A stretch of DNA of 64,000 nucleotides, from NCBI GenBank assembly GCA_035222895.1, contig JAVYIG010001030.1, positions 62,001 to 126,000 of the forward strand, written 5' to 3'. The first letter of the stretch is position 1. Each line of letters opens with the position of its first letter. Both the position numbers and the translations under genes were made by a program. Positions 13,301-24,960 of this stretch are shown here, one piece after another. The notes below the pieces were generated by a model, which searched no databases, was not told where the DNA came from, and saw only the letters and a program-made list of their open reading frames with translations. Origin of the DNA: Strongylocentrotus droebachiensis (Eukaryota; Echinodermata; Echinoidea; Camarodonta; Strongylocentrotidae).

Positions 13301-13452
13301 CAGGGGCGCGTTTCACAAAGCTTGTCATCAGTGACAAATGACAGTTTTTGTTATAAGCTACTGAAATCCTTGCTTCTGATTGGTCATCAGCAGATTTGTA
13401 ACTGATTTTTGTCATTTGTCATTGAAAAAAGGCTTTGTGAAACGAGCCCCTG
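13301..13452. mobile_element. Short hAT-like MITE with CAGGGGC ends
   Basis: Ends CAGGGGCGCGTTTCACAAAG and CTTTGTGAAACGAGCCCCTG form a terminal inverted repeat. The interior also pairs (GTCATCAGTGACAAATGACA against TTGTCATTTGTCATTG), so the element can fold back almost fully. A second copy in opposite orientation lies at 47517-47681 in MOCS3 intron 1. A related fragment occurs near 29305-29400. No clear target duplication is seen. Confidence 0.7.
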
Positions 13453-14670
13453 ATCACAGGGTTTAATCAATGGGCGACTCCTACATGTGGTTAACTTTGT
13501 CCTGCATGTTACAGACCGCATCTAAGATTAAGAATGCAATGGTTGTATTAATTTACAAGCTCTACTAATGCTGGGATCAGACCAATTAGAAAGTAATAGG
13601 ACATTTTTTATGTTTACAATTATAATAATACTGTGTAAATTTGACGAGGGACACCAAGTTACCAAATACCTTGGACCTGTTCCAATAATTTGTTTTTCAG
13701 CTGAGACAGTTAGTCCTATAAATATACTTTCTTGGATCAGGTGCAAACAGTTCAATTGAAACGAAATGACCCCTCCCCCCCCCCCCCCCCAACAAAAAAA
13801 GGGATCTATTACTTTAACACAATTCTTGGTATTATTTGCTGTTAAAAATTTATCAAAATTAAATGAAACTGCAAAAATCAGGCAAAACACTTGGTAAAAA
13901 GCTTATCAACTTATCACCTTTAAGGCCAGGTACACTGTAAATGATTATAATTTCACATTCCTTAGAAGATAGGTGGTGATTTTATCTTATTTTGTAACCT
14001 GTGCTGATCAATGCTTTTATGCATCTCAATGATATAAAAAGTGGTCAATAAGTTCCTATTCGTAATGAAAATACCTGTACCATAAAACTGGTTAAATTAA
14101 TAAATGAATTCTGAGAGGTGTTTTTGACATCCTCTGGAATGATGCCCATTATTTTCATATCCATTATCCATGAAAAAGTAGCACAATGAAAAGGGACTGC
14201 ACCATTCCTGGGGAAAATACCTCAATTAATTTCTTCAAATATTTGATCCTTTTCACTCCCATGTTCCTATTCACGCCCATTTCAAACACTGCCTCCGACT
14301 TGCTCAGCTCTCGTACTCTCAGGTACTTTCAAAACACCACAACCAGTAGCACCCGCAAAACTGTGGATACCCATATACTGAGCTAATACTACAATATTTT
14401 GTGTGGTAAGGAATTTACCTTGAAGCCATAGAAACGAGCTCATTTCAGTAGAATGGTTACAAAAGGAAGGTAAAAATAGAACAGAAAGGTACATTGTGAT
14501 CGGACTTCTGATGAAAAGGTCCAGTGAAATTCGGCATTGCTATGTAATCCTTCCAACTAGAGAAGCACTTTTCATGAATAGTGTTGATGGTTTGTCAATG
14601 TTTTTATTGTCCACTGATGGACAGTGGTAGTCTTCAGTTTGCAGACCCTTATCAGCTGTAGTGCCTATTA
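13453..14670. other. No gene seen
   Basis: Contains the C-run at 13771-13790 followed by an A-rich stretch. Several 60-120-codon ORFs here lack coding character. Confidence 0.4.
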
Positions 14671-16985
14671 AATTCCACACTGTGGAAACAACAAATCAAT
14701 GTGGATACATCATAGTGTGATCAGACTGTTTTCAACATCGATAGAAATCTTTATATGTGGTGTGATCACATATAAAACACTTCTAATAAAGTATTGGCAA
14801 TATGAACACAATGTGTTTACACTTTTCACACTGTGGGAAAAAGATATCAATGTGGACACATCATAGTGTGATCAGACTGTTTTCAACTAGGCTTGAGTCG
14901 GTACGGTCGATCACACCGGACCCGACCGTTGCCGTCGGGTCCCGGTTTCATATTTTGAGAAACGACGCTCCGAAAAAAATAATGAAATATGTAAGAAATT
15001 GCAGTTTTGCACGCCACTAAAATCATTCCACCTTGAAACTTAAGTATTTAATTGTTACCAATCATTTTCTAGCTCATACTGAATCAATCCGAACCGCTGA
15101 TATAAATATGGGTTGCAAAGCAGTTCGATCGCCCCATGGGGTTGTTGTTGCCAGCTGCTAGTTAGCTACTGTACTGGCGGGGTCTCTCGGCAGGATTAAT
15201 AAATCAGGTTGAAAGAAACATTAATGTTTGAATAATAAAACGGCTTTCTAAAAAGTACTTCTTTACAACATACCGATCGAATAATTTTTAAAAGACAAAG
15301 TGGATATTATTTTGAACACCGCATGCTTCTTTTAAAAGCTGAAAATTACTTGGTAATCACAAGAAGTTTCGATACGGATAGCTGTTGCAAGGCAAGTTCA
15401 GACTAGTCTCGGAAAAATGCGCAGTGCTCCCTCGTCGTTAGCTGTAATCCGTGCCAGAACGAACCCAAACAAAGACGTGATCGTAACGAGAAAAAATCAT
15501 TAAAAACTACGAGAGCACAATTGGAAAGACAACTACTCAAAATTATCGTAAGCAGATACATAACTTGGAGGAATAATACAATTGTTGTCCAAGAAAAGCC
15601 ACAGAAATAGTGATATTTAAGGAGTTACTATAGGTACAATCATTATCGGAATGGGCCTGCTGATATGTCCGAATTACACGTGTTTAAATTGAACACGAGG
15701 CTAGAAACCAAATAACGCCCTCTACGGTAAAAAGCAGTATAACAAAGGATTCAAGTATTTGCAGCAAGCCCCTTGCGATAAAAATGTACCCAGTAACTCC
15801 TCGATTATCACAATTTCTTTGGCATTTCTTGGGCGATTATTGAATTCTTTGTCCAAGTTATTTATCTGATTAACGTAATTTTGAGCAGTTGTCTTTCCAA
15901 TTGTGCTCTCGTAGTTTTTAATTATTTTTTTCTCGTTACGATCACGTCTTTGTTTGGGTTTGTTCTGGCACGCATTACAGCTAACAAGGAGCACTGCGCA
16001 TTTTTCCGAGACTAGTCTGAACTTGCCTTGCAACAGCTATACGTACCGAAACTTCTTGTGATTACCAAGTAATTTTCAGCTTTTAAAAGAAGCATGCAGT
16101 GTTCAAAAGCAAAGAAAAAATATCTATTTTGTTTTTAAAAATTATTCGATCGGTATGTTGTAAAGGAGTACTTTTAGAAAGCCGTTTTACTATTCAAACA
16201 TTAATGTTTTTTGACCCGATTTATTCAACCTGCATGAATCAAAATGGCGGCTCGATCGTTGTCTTTCTATTTTTGCTCCAGTTTTTTTACTTTTAGAGGC
16301 ACGACAATGGCACTAAACATCGCGAATCATGGATAAAAATAATGTCAAATGGAAGAATATACCGATCTGTCCCGAGGTATGCATGTGTTGATTTATTTGA
16401 CTGATAAAAAGGTCACTTTTAAAGGACATACTGATGATATGCGCTTTTTATAGAGGCAAGTGACAAATCCTGCGAGCTGATTTTGGGACACCGGGTCCCG
16501 ATCGGTGCAAGGCCGTCGGGACCCGGTTTATGAAAATCCCGACTTGACTCAGGCCTATTTTCAACATCGATAGAAATCTTTATATGTGGTGTGATCACAT
16601 ATGTAACACTTAAAGAGGAGAAGGGGCAGTATGAAGACAGTGTGTTTACACTTTCCACACTGTGGAAACATCATAGTGTGATCAGACTGCTTTAAATGTC
16701 AATAGAAATAATTATTTTTGATGTGATCACATATGAAACACGTCTAAGTATTGGCAGTATGAACATGGTGTGTTTATAATTTCCACACTGTGGACACAAC
16801 AAATCAATGTGGATACATCATAGTGTGATCAGACTGTTTCAAATGTCAATAGAAATCATTATTTGTGGTGTAATCATAAATAAAACACTTACAAGTATTG
16901 GCAGTATGAACACAATGTGATTACACTTTCCACACTGTGGAAACAACTAATAAATGTGGACACATCATAATGTGATCACAGTTGA
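14671..16985. repeat. Satellite-like array (about 150-bp units) split by a transposon
   Basis: Units contain CCACACTGTGGAAACAAC, GTGGATACATCATAGTGTG, ATCAGACTG and GTGGTGTGATCACATAT. Unit starts are recognisable near 14673, 14825, 16654, 16781 and 16929. The units hold small palindromes (CCACACTGTGG, TGTGATCACA). The array is interrupted at 14888-16557 by a foldback transposon. Confidence 0.8.
14888..16557. mobile_element. hAT-like foldback element with 8-bp target duplication
   Basis: The element starts TAGGCTTGAGTC and ends GACTCAGGCCTA, with further inverted GGGTCCCG/CGGGACCC blocks inside. It is flanked on both sides by TTTTCAAC (14880-14887 and 16558-16565), which fits the 8-bp NTNNNNAN duplication typical of hAT elements. 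The neighbouring satellite unit at 14719-14745 shows the uninterrupted site, proving insertion. The interior (about 15190-15660 against 15720-16240) is a long imperfect inverted repeat of about 450 bp per arm. A 103-codon minus-strand ORF in the right arm (15722-16033) is lysine-rich with a CNAC motif, and a degraded copy lies in the left arm. I do not recognise a transposase, so the element is probably non-autonomous. Confidence 0.8.
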
Positions 16986-17324
16986 ACCACAGCATAACAT
17001 TACAAATGCATATATATGGCAGACTTCTATGGTGTTTACCACAGAGTTCACATTGCTTCCTTGTTTTAAGATGGGTCTACAAAAATGCTGTCGAACAAAT
17101 TTCATTCCAATTTCTCTGCTTTAGCCAAATTCCCTGGAGAAATGAATGTGATTAAGGATGACATTTGTGGGAGAAGTTACTAACAATGCAAAAGCAAGAG
17201 AGAAAGACAGAAATAGAACAAGAGAAGGTTGCCTAAGTCAACTCTGAACTTCAACAGAAATTAACGCCATCTTCACTAAATAGCAAAGGGCATTGCAGGA
17301 TTTCATTTAAAGGTCACGATCTAT

Positions 17325-17508
17325 ATCAATATTTTGTTTTAAATGTCTTGGTCTAATCAGATTACATGTTTGTTTTTAATTTCCTAGATGTAGAGAGTCA
17401 GTGACATTATCTATCAAAATCTATATTAGCTTTTTTTAAATGTGTTGGTCTCATCAGATTACATGTTTGTTTTTAATTTCCTTGATTCAGAGAGTCGATG
17501 ACATTAAC
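17325..17508. repeat. 97-bp tandem duplication
   Basis: Two adjacent copies share TCAGATTACATGTTTGTTTT and AATTTCCT with offset 97. The rest of 16986-18245 shows nothing coding. Confidence 0.75.
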
Positions 17509-18249
17509 CCTTGTTATCTCAAAGTATCTTGAAGCAGACATAAAGGATAATGAAAATTACCATTTTTAGTACCAAGGCAGCATTTCATGAAACTGTCATA
17601 GGTTCAAGTGTGCCTACAAGGCAACATCCCATCGAAACGCGGTTAATAAATCAACCCAAATCTATTTCTGGGAAGTTCCTCTTGCAGTTCTATTCAACTG
17701 CATTTGAATGTAAAATGTGTCTCTATATTAAAGTGAGCTGAGGTGAATTTCCAAAGAAAAGGGCACATTTCCTAGAGGGTGAGTTTTTATATATTTCCAT
17801 TTTCATTTCGGCACAATTTCTAGCTTAATGGAGCTATTTTCCACAGTTCTAGAGCTCTTATGTGGTAGAGAATCTCCAGCTTAATCGATCTAAAATCAGA
17901 CATGAGTAAATCCAGAAATATTTAAAATATCATTGACATCCATTTTCTTAGCAACACAAATCACAAAACTTCCATATAATGTCGGTCATGATTCAATATT
18001 TTTGTGGCACGAAGCTTCTGCAAGTGAAACCTTTTGGATTTACAGTATGCCTATCTTTCTCTGTATGGAAAGTATTAAACATTTCCTTGAACCTAGTATG
18101 CTGCTCAGAATCAGAACCACTAAGAAGCCACCTAGTCATTATCCAGCTACGTATATACCGGTACATATATCCTCTGAAGGAAATTCAAGGTAATTAATGA
18201 TGTCCTGGATCTGCCTGTTTCACATTATTATAGGATTATATTTAATTTT

Positions 18250-18500
18250 CGTTCTCTCTCTTTCTCTCTCTCTCTCTCTTTTTTTTTCCTCTTTCTCTCT
18301 CTCTCTCTTTCTTTCTCTCTCTTTCTCTCTTTCTTTCTCTCTCTTTCTCTCTCTCTCTCTGTATTATTGTCTCTCTCTCTCTCTCTCTCTCTATCTTTTT
18401 CTGCTCTTTCTCTCTCACTTTCTCATTCTTTCCTTATCTTTCCCTCTAAAGTATTTTTTTTTCTCTCTCTCTCTCTCTTTCTCTTTCTCTCTATCTCTTA
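18250..18500. repeat. CT microsatellite
   Basis: Imperfect (CT)n with T-run and TTTC interruptions. It generates Ser/Leu-rich spurious ORFs on the plus strand. Confidence 0.95.
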
Positions 18501-18713
18501 GCTGTGTATATCTGTATATCTCTCACCCACTATTTTTAATTTGTATTGCTACTTGCCTCATCATATTTCTTTCTTTCTACCTTATATCCCCTGTCTTTCT
18601 CTACCTATCCTCATATTCATTTTGAAATTTTTTATTCACGAAAGAGAATTCCTTTCATATAATTCTGTAAACAAAACCTTTGCATTTGTATTGTTATTAT
18701 TCTCAATTCTCTC

Positions 18714-18940
18714 TCCAATCCCTCTCCATTCCTCTCCCTCTCCCTCCCTCTCTCTCTATTCCTCTCCCTTCCTCTCCCTCTCCCTCCCTATCCATTCCTC
18801 TCCCTCTCCCTCTCCCTCCCTATCCCTATCCATTCCTCTCTGTCTCCCCCCTCTCCATTCCTCTCCCTCTCCCTCCCTCTCCATTCCTCTCCCTCTCCCT
18901 CTCTATTCCTCTCCCTCTCCCTATCTCTCCTTCTCTGACA
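18714..18940. repeat. CCTCTC/CATTCCTCTCC minisatellite
   Basis: Pyrimidine-only tract with a higher-order unit CCATTCCTCTCCCTCTCC repeated with variation. ORFs here on both strands are low-complexity artefacts. Confidence 0.9.
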
Positions 18941-19634
18941 TTTCCTTCCCTTTTTTCTCACTTCTCTTTTCAACACTATGTTTTCCATAGTCTAGTAGTC
19001 GACTTGACTTACTAAAAAACAGTTCAACAACTTGGCATGCATGAACTCGTGAGAATTCATGTTCCACTTTATCCTCACCCCTGCTCGGGTTGCTAGGGGC
19101 AACCGGACAGCCCGGCAGACCAAGGTTTCGATAAAGTTTTAATCACATTTCCTCAAAGCAAGCATTAATGATGTAAAAGTTTGCAGGAACTCTCGCTCCC
19201 AGGAAATGATGCGTTACCCAAACAAGAAAGTCAAAAGAGAGAGGGAGAGACCTTTTTTGTAGGGAACTAGACCTTTTGATCTTTAAGGAGGAGGTATACA
19301 CAGTAGCTGCACCTTGATGAAGGGTGTGAAGGGAGTTTCTCTTTCCTATATCATTTTTAAGTGTCTGTTTAATAAACCATGCCAAAGAGGTTGGAAATGC
19401 ATTATTACCGGTAATAATAATATAATAATAAAAACGTTACTTATAAAGCGCTTACCACCGAAGTCTCTAAGTGCTAAAAATGCAAATAACTATATGAATT
19501 TAAACATTCCAGAATTTCCAAAGTCCAAATGTTCAAATTTCATTATATTCTCAAGACAAACTGCTGCAGAAATCTTTCAATCATGATTTTAAATAGGTTT
19601 GTAGATCACTGCCAACTCAGATGATGTTGAGTAA

Positions 19635-20113
19635 CCCCCTGTCCACACACAACATTTTCCGTGACTAATCATGATTAGCTATACCGTTTCGCGATAGTTT
19701 TACGACCAAAATTGTAGGTGTGGACGCTCACTAACGATACGTCGTATAACGAAACTAGTCTAACGAAACGCAGGTTTGGGCATCGTTTCGAACTGAAACT
19801 CAATAAAGAATCACGCCTAATCACGGAAATGTTGTGTGTGGACAGGGGGACCCCCTGGGGGAGTGTAACTAGTGTAACTAACTGGGCGGGGCTTAACGTG
19901 ACCTCGAGCGAAATGAGACCAGACCTCTTATCACTATCGCGAAACTCTATAAAGAATCACGGAAAATGTTGTGTGTGGACAGGGGGCATTTTATACGATG
20001 ATTCTTTAGTGACGACGTTTCTTGTGTGTGGACATCCTGGAATTTATACGATGATTCTTTATACGACGTATCGTTATAGAGTTTCGGGATAAAATGTTTT
20101 GTGTGTGGACACG
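19635..20113. mobile_element. Compound inverted-repeat element with CCTGTCCACACAC ends
   Basis: The left end reads CCCCCTGTCCACACACAACA. The reverse complement of that word (TGTTGTGTGTGGACAGGGG) occurs inside at about 19830-19850 and 19970-19990, and a variant (TTTGTGTGTGGACACG) forms the right end. Blocks such as AAAGAATCACGGAAAATG and TATACGATGATTCTTTA also occur in both orientations. It looks like a MITE nested or re-duplicated within itself. No ORF of interest. Confidence 0.6.
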
Positions 20114-23100
20114 CTGTATATCTGTTAGTGGGAGCTAGAAAGGCATTAACTCTAGTAAAGTCTATGTGGGTTTACAATCTTCTAGCACTAAGCAGACAAA
20201 TTACATATGATCATCTGAATATAGTGCAACTTAACAAAGAGTTTCAACATGGTATTCCGGTTTCTGAATGAAAATATCACAAGTATAATGGCAATAAAAC
20301 TTAGCCATCCCAGCCAATACCTAGATGGAAATTGAGCCCCCCCCCCCCCCCCCCTCCCAACTAAAAAAATAGTAATCTGTTTGGTTCAGATGAGACTTGA
20401 AGTCACTATGGGTCATTTCTAAATATGAAGTTCTCAATCAATAAAGGCAGTTTGTTTTAAACATGCCAAACAATACATTTGACTCTGTATGTTTCAATCT
20501 AGCAAAGTCTAAAGATAGCAGATGTACAGTTGATAATGTAATTATAAATGTATGCTGGCTAGGGAAATGACCGAATGACATTTATTTACCCATGGCAAAA
20601 GACAAACATGATTCACATCATTATGTATGTATTCAAATTATAAGCAGCTGTCCCGGTTTCAAATATTAGCAATGGTTTCTAGTGAGGCTTACCAAACATA
20701 GCAACAACAATGTATCAAAGCTCATACTCTGGACTATTGCAAATTTGAAATAGAGTTCAAACTCAAAACAGGTACCGGTAGGCATATTGGGTAGATACAA
20801 ATATGTCACACAACCTTATAAGAAGGATCCATAAATTATTTTAATATATTTACCCATTCATTCATTACCTTCTAACCTATCATATATGTCAATCGTCATA
20901 AAGTGTAATAGACAAATTCACAGTTTTTCATGTACATATATGTGTCATACTTATCTCTATCATAAAGTCTATACGTGCTTCAATTGAAAGAAAGGAGGAA
21001 AAAGCCTAACCACCACTAATATTGACATTAATCATGCTGCATGTAAATATATAAAGGAAGCCTTAGAAGCAGAATTCAAAATGCGAGGTCACATAACAAG
21101 AAATACCAAGAAGTAAAGACTCGTTCACATACGTCACAGTAAAATTAATGGTACTGCAAAGTTACTTAAGCGTACTTTAGAATGCCACACTCTTTTATAT
21201 CTTACAACGCACAGATGAGGGAGTTTGCATAGTATTTTCTCTGCGCCGCGTAGCTACTTTTTTAATCCCCACTTGCTATTCATCTCGTACACTATTAAAA
21301 ACGTGATTGCAGTCATATGTGAATGAATCTGAAATGTACTTTCGCCTACGCCTTGGGAACATTCCTTCAGGGGATTAGCACAAACCTTTTATATAATATG
21401 CTAAATATAGGTAGATTCACTCTTTTCCTTGTACAAATCTTTACCATTGGTTTATTATATGTTTTGCACAGATTAGATGGGATTATTACCAGCTACGTGT
21501 AGTGATAGTGCTGTAGCAAAACTGCTTACAGCTAGTACAGCAGCGGAAGCAGACGGAAATGAACAAGACAATATGTCAATAGACTATTTTTTGCATAAAA
21601 GTTGACGGATTGATATTAATTTAGAATTGAATGCATGGGTATGAAGTGCTAAGCAGGCATACTGCAGATAACGGGACATATGGGTAGAAAATTTGATGCA
21701 TATATCTTGAGATGTCGTTTAAGTAGATACTATTACTAGTATCAATACAAAATAATTTGATGCAAAACGATAAACATTCAGCTCGTAAATTTTGAATAAA
21801 TTTCTGCACAATTCAATAACAGAAGACCTCAAAGGCTGCCAACCATAAACCACAAATACCAGTAGAAAAAGCTAGATGTATGGGTATATGACTTTATTCT
21901 TTGAACGATAAGTATGAACGATCGTTCTTCGAAATTACAGTTATGGCATATTACAAACCCTTTGGTTTTTTGTTTGTTATTACTTCTATATTGCTCTTGA
22001 TTTATTATTATATTTTAATATCCTACACATGCATTTTTGAAGTACCGGTACTTCAGTGATTCCATTTCGGCCAAGGAACCTCAATACTAATTATTTGTTC
22101 TGTCTCAAGAACAACTTTATGCACAGACTTCATGTATTTCTCCATCGAACCTATCGCACAGACTGTTGATATGTCTGCAATGTTCTGCGGAGTTGTGGTT
22201 TCCCCGACCCCTAAAGTACACATAACCTCACTACCTCTGTTTGTCTGTGCTTTAGAAACTTCAGAAGTTTCGGCATACCACTGCCAGGATATCAATATTG
22301 ATATAAGGCCAAAAATGAGGCTTTACATGCACTATGCCTGCGACACCATGCCGTACAGGCTCATGTTACATACAGGAAAGGAGAGAATAGGAAGTGCGTA
22401 GATAACTAGATATTCCGCAAGAATTTCACAATGCAGAGGGAAATGATGTTGCTGGTACGTGTTTTGTTATTATGTCAGAGAGATTAGGGTGGTATGGTGT
22501 TTGAATAGGATGTACATCATTGTACATGTATTTAGGTCTCATTACAGATGCGGTATTATTACTATTTCTGTGCTCCATTGTAGATACATAATGTATGCAG
22601 ACCCAAAAAAATGAAAGTCATAATGGAGGGGGGGGGGGGGGAATGATGTGCACAAGAGAAAGAAGAAAAATCTATGGCAAGCAAGAATGGTATATCTTTA
22701 ACATTATTCTGGCTCTATGATATAAACAGATGAAAAGAAAAAAGAAAACCCCAAAACTTTGTGTCCTCCAAACTTTTACAAACTTCACAGGTGGTTTAGA
22801 TTCACCTCTGAAGTTTGTGAAAATGTGCGCACATTACAGTTGCAGAAAATTTCATGCTGTTAAGTGCATGACTAAGATCACATTTATCACATTAAAAAAT
22901 TGTTGACATAACAGAAAATTTGTTTTCACAAAAATAACTGTTTGTGAAAGTTTCAAGTCTCAAGTAAATTGAGTCCATCTAGTGGTATCTAAAATAAAAA
23001 CACAAAAATGTCAATTAGTACCGGTAAGCCTGAATAAAGAATTTGCTTTTGCTGTATTGCGAATTTAATTGCTAATCTTAATTCAAGTATTCCATTCAGT

Positions 23101-23580
23101 GACGCACTGACAGTCCTATTAAATTCAGAAGAAAAAAATTATGTACCAGTTAAAGGGGTATGAATCTAATAAATAAATTTGCATTAATTATATACAGTCA
23201 ACTCTGCATAACTGGAGGTTGCACAAGTCAAATTGTTCTTTGTCGAATAGTTTAAAATAAAACAAATAATAAAATGCAGATACTATCTCAATCAGAATTA
23301 ATGCTACCTCAACTTACAGTCAGATATGTTAACAAAGAACTTCTAATGAGCAAATATCACTAACTATTATTCTTTTTGCAATTTAGGGGGCATCTTCTTG
23401 TGCCATTACATTTCGTTGCCTTTAATATGCAGAGTAAACTTAACGTTCAAATAAAATAATCATCCTTTTACCACTGTCTCCTGTCCCGAGGTGATGGATT
23501 GCTCTCAGTCAAACCATATGCGGGTATAAATGCAATTCAATCATTCATTATGCATGAAACAGGCTTACAGGTCAAAGCTT
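20114..23580. other. No gene seen
   Basis: AT-rich sequence. A C-run followed by A-rich sequence lies at 20337-20368 and a G-run at 22628-22641. Short ORFs show no domain or codon signal. Confidence 0.4.
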
Positions 23581-24960
23581 TAATAAAGTAGTCATTATCC
23601 AAACAGCGGTGAATACGCCATAGATTGAAATTTTCACGAGGAAGAGAACGTCTAAATAAATTGGAAATTTCCAGCTTCTACATTGTCATTAGTGCAGTTC
23701 AACAGCTATCTAATCAATTGACTTCTGTTTAAAAATTGAATTGATACATCAATGTGTAAATTAGTCATTATCCGTACAGCAGTGAATATGCCAATTTTTG
23801 CCATAGAATGAAATTTTCACGAGGATAGGAATATCTCAATTGGATATTTCCAGCCTCTTGACTACTAGAATATTTGTAACGTGCGTCCATAAAATGTTGA
23901 TTACTTTTTGGAAAATCCCTAAGGCTAATACTTAAGTGCTGTCATTTTTAACCACGTTATTTAGTTTTTAGGCATGACGTCAATAACAAATTAAAAAACA
24001 TGAAGGCTTCACTTTAGCATTGAATGGTAATAATGCATTGGTTCAAAACCAAAGAAAATATCATTATTATTATTACCAGTATTATTATTATTTTTATCAA
24101 AATACAATGACTTGTAACTTGCTACATATTGGAAAGAGTTGTCAGGGATAAAATTTAATTCTAACGTCTACTAATTTATTAGAAGTGCCAAAACAAAAAG
24201 AATTTTTAGTTGAAGTGCCAACCTGTATGTATGATTTTGCTGCGAGGGAGCGAAGCGACCTAGCCGACAACGAGCGGGATGCAGGGGGCAAAGCCCCCTG
24301 AAGCTGATGTAATTTAGGGCTTTCCAAAGGCCAAGATGTGGCATTTTTAACAACTTTTTATTCCAAAATATATCAATCATAATTTCATACAATTCCTGGG
24401 TACATTCACACTGGAGGTAAATTTATTTGTCGTTATTTTGGTGCAATAAACACAGGAATTGTCCAAATTAAGTGAAAATCAAACAAACAGAAACAAGATG
24501 TTTCCAGAGATTGGCAATGTTAAAATTGATAGCACATTGTAAGCTTATTGTTTAGAGCTTAAGTTAATTAAGAGTTGTATAAAATAGTACAAAAAGGTTA
24601 AAGTACCCTTTTTTCTTGTTTGTTCAGCAGACATTTTGGGTTCAACTTCGACTGGGTCTTTTTATATTTTGCTGAGTTTTTAATTCTAAATTTCAATTTT
24701 TTTAAAAAACTTTTTGCAACAGTCGTGCGCCACTCCGACTGACCGCAAGCACCACAAGTGGCCCGTGCGCCGCCAGTTGAGAAGGGCTGCCCTAAAGCTT
24801 TATTATAGTTTTACAACTCATCACTTTTTCCCCCGACTGTCTGGAATTTTCATTCCATTTCATTCATGAACGGTCTCATGACTCCTAGAATATTTGCAAT
24901 GTGCGTCCGTAAAATGTTGATTACTTTGGGGGAAATCCCTATGACTTGTGCATAAAGGCA
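23581..24960. repeat. Diverged local repeat copies and a possible hAT end
   Basis: The segment TAGTCATTATCC...GAAATTTTCACGAGGA occurs at about 23590-23645 and again at 23762-23830. A second motif, CTAGAATATTTG followed by GTGCGTCCRTAAAATGTTGA, occurs at about 23866-23905 and 24883-24922. GGGAGCGAAGCGACC at 24246-24260 and GGGGGCAAAGCCCCCTG near 24285 are short GC-rich islands. GTTGAGAAGGGCTGCCCT at 24777-24794 resembles a hAT right end, but I found no matching left end. Confidence 0.5.

Noticed and set aside
16099-16296. 65-codon plus-strand ORF in the foldback element
   Set aside because: It runs across the arm boundary of the inverted repeat and has no counterpart in the other arm.
14671-16985. 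Array of about 150-bp units as a CRISPR-like or tRNA array
   Set aside because: Units repeat along their whole length with no unique spacers, and no cloverleaf can be formed. It is an ordinary satellite in a eukaryotic genome.
18197-18990. Ser/Leu-rich plus-strand and Arg/Glu-rich minus-strand ORFs
   Set aside because: They are translations of the CT and CCTCTC repeats, in overlapping frames.
24142-24392. Two overlapping minus-strand ORFs over a GC-rich patch
   Set aside because: Frames overlap each other and the GC-rich patch looks like a repeat fragment, not an exon.
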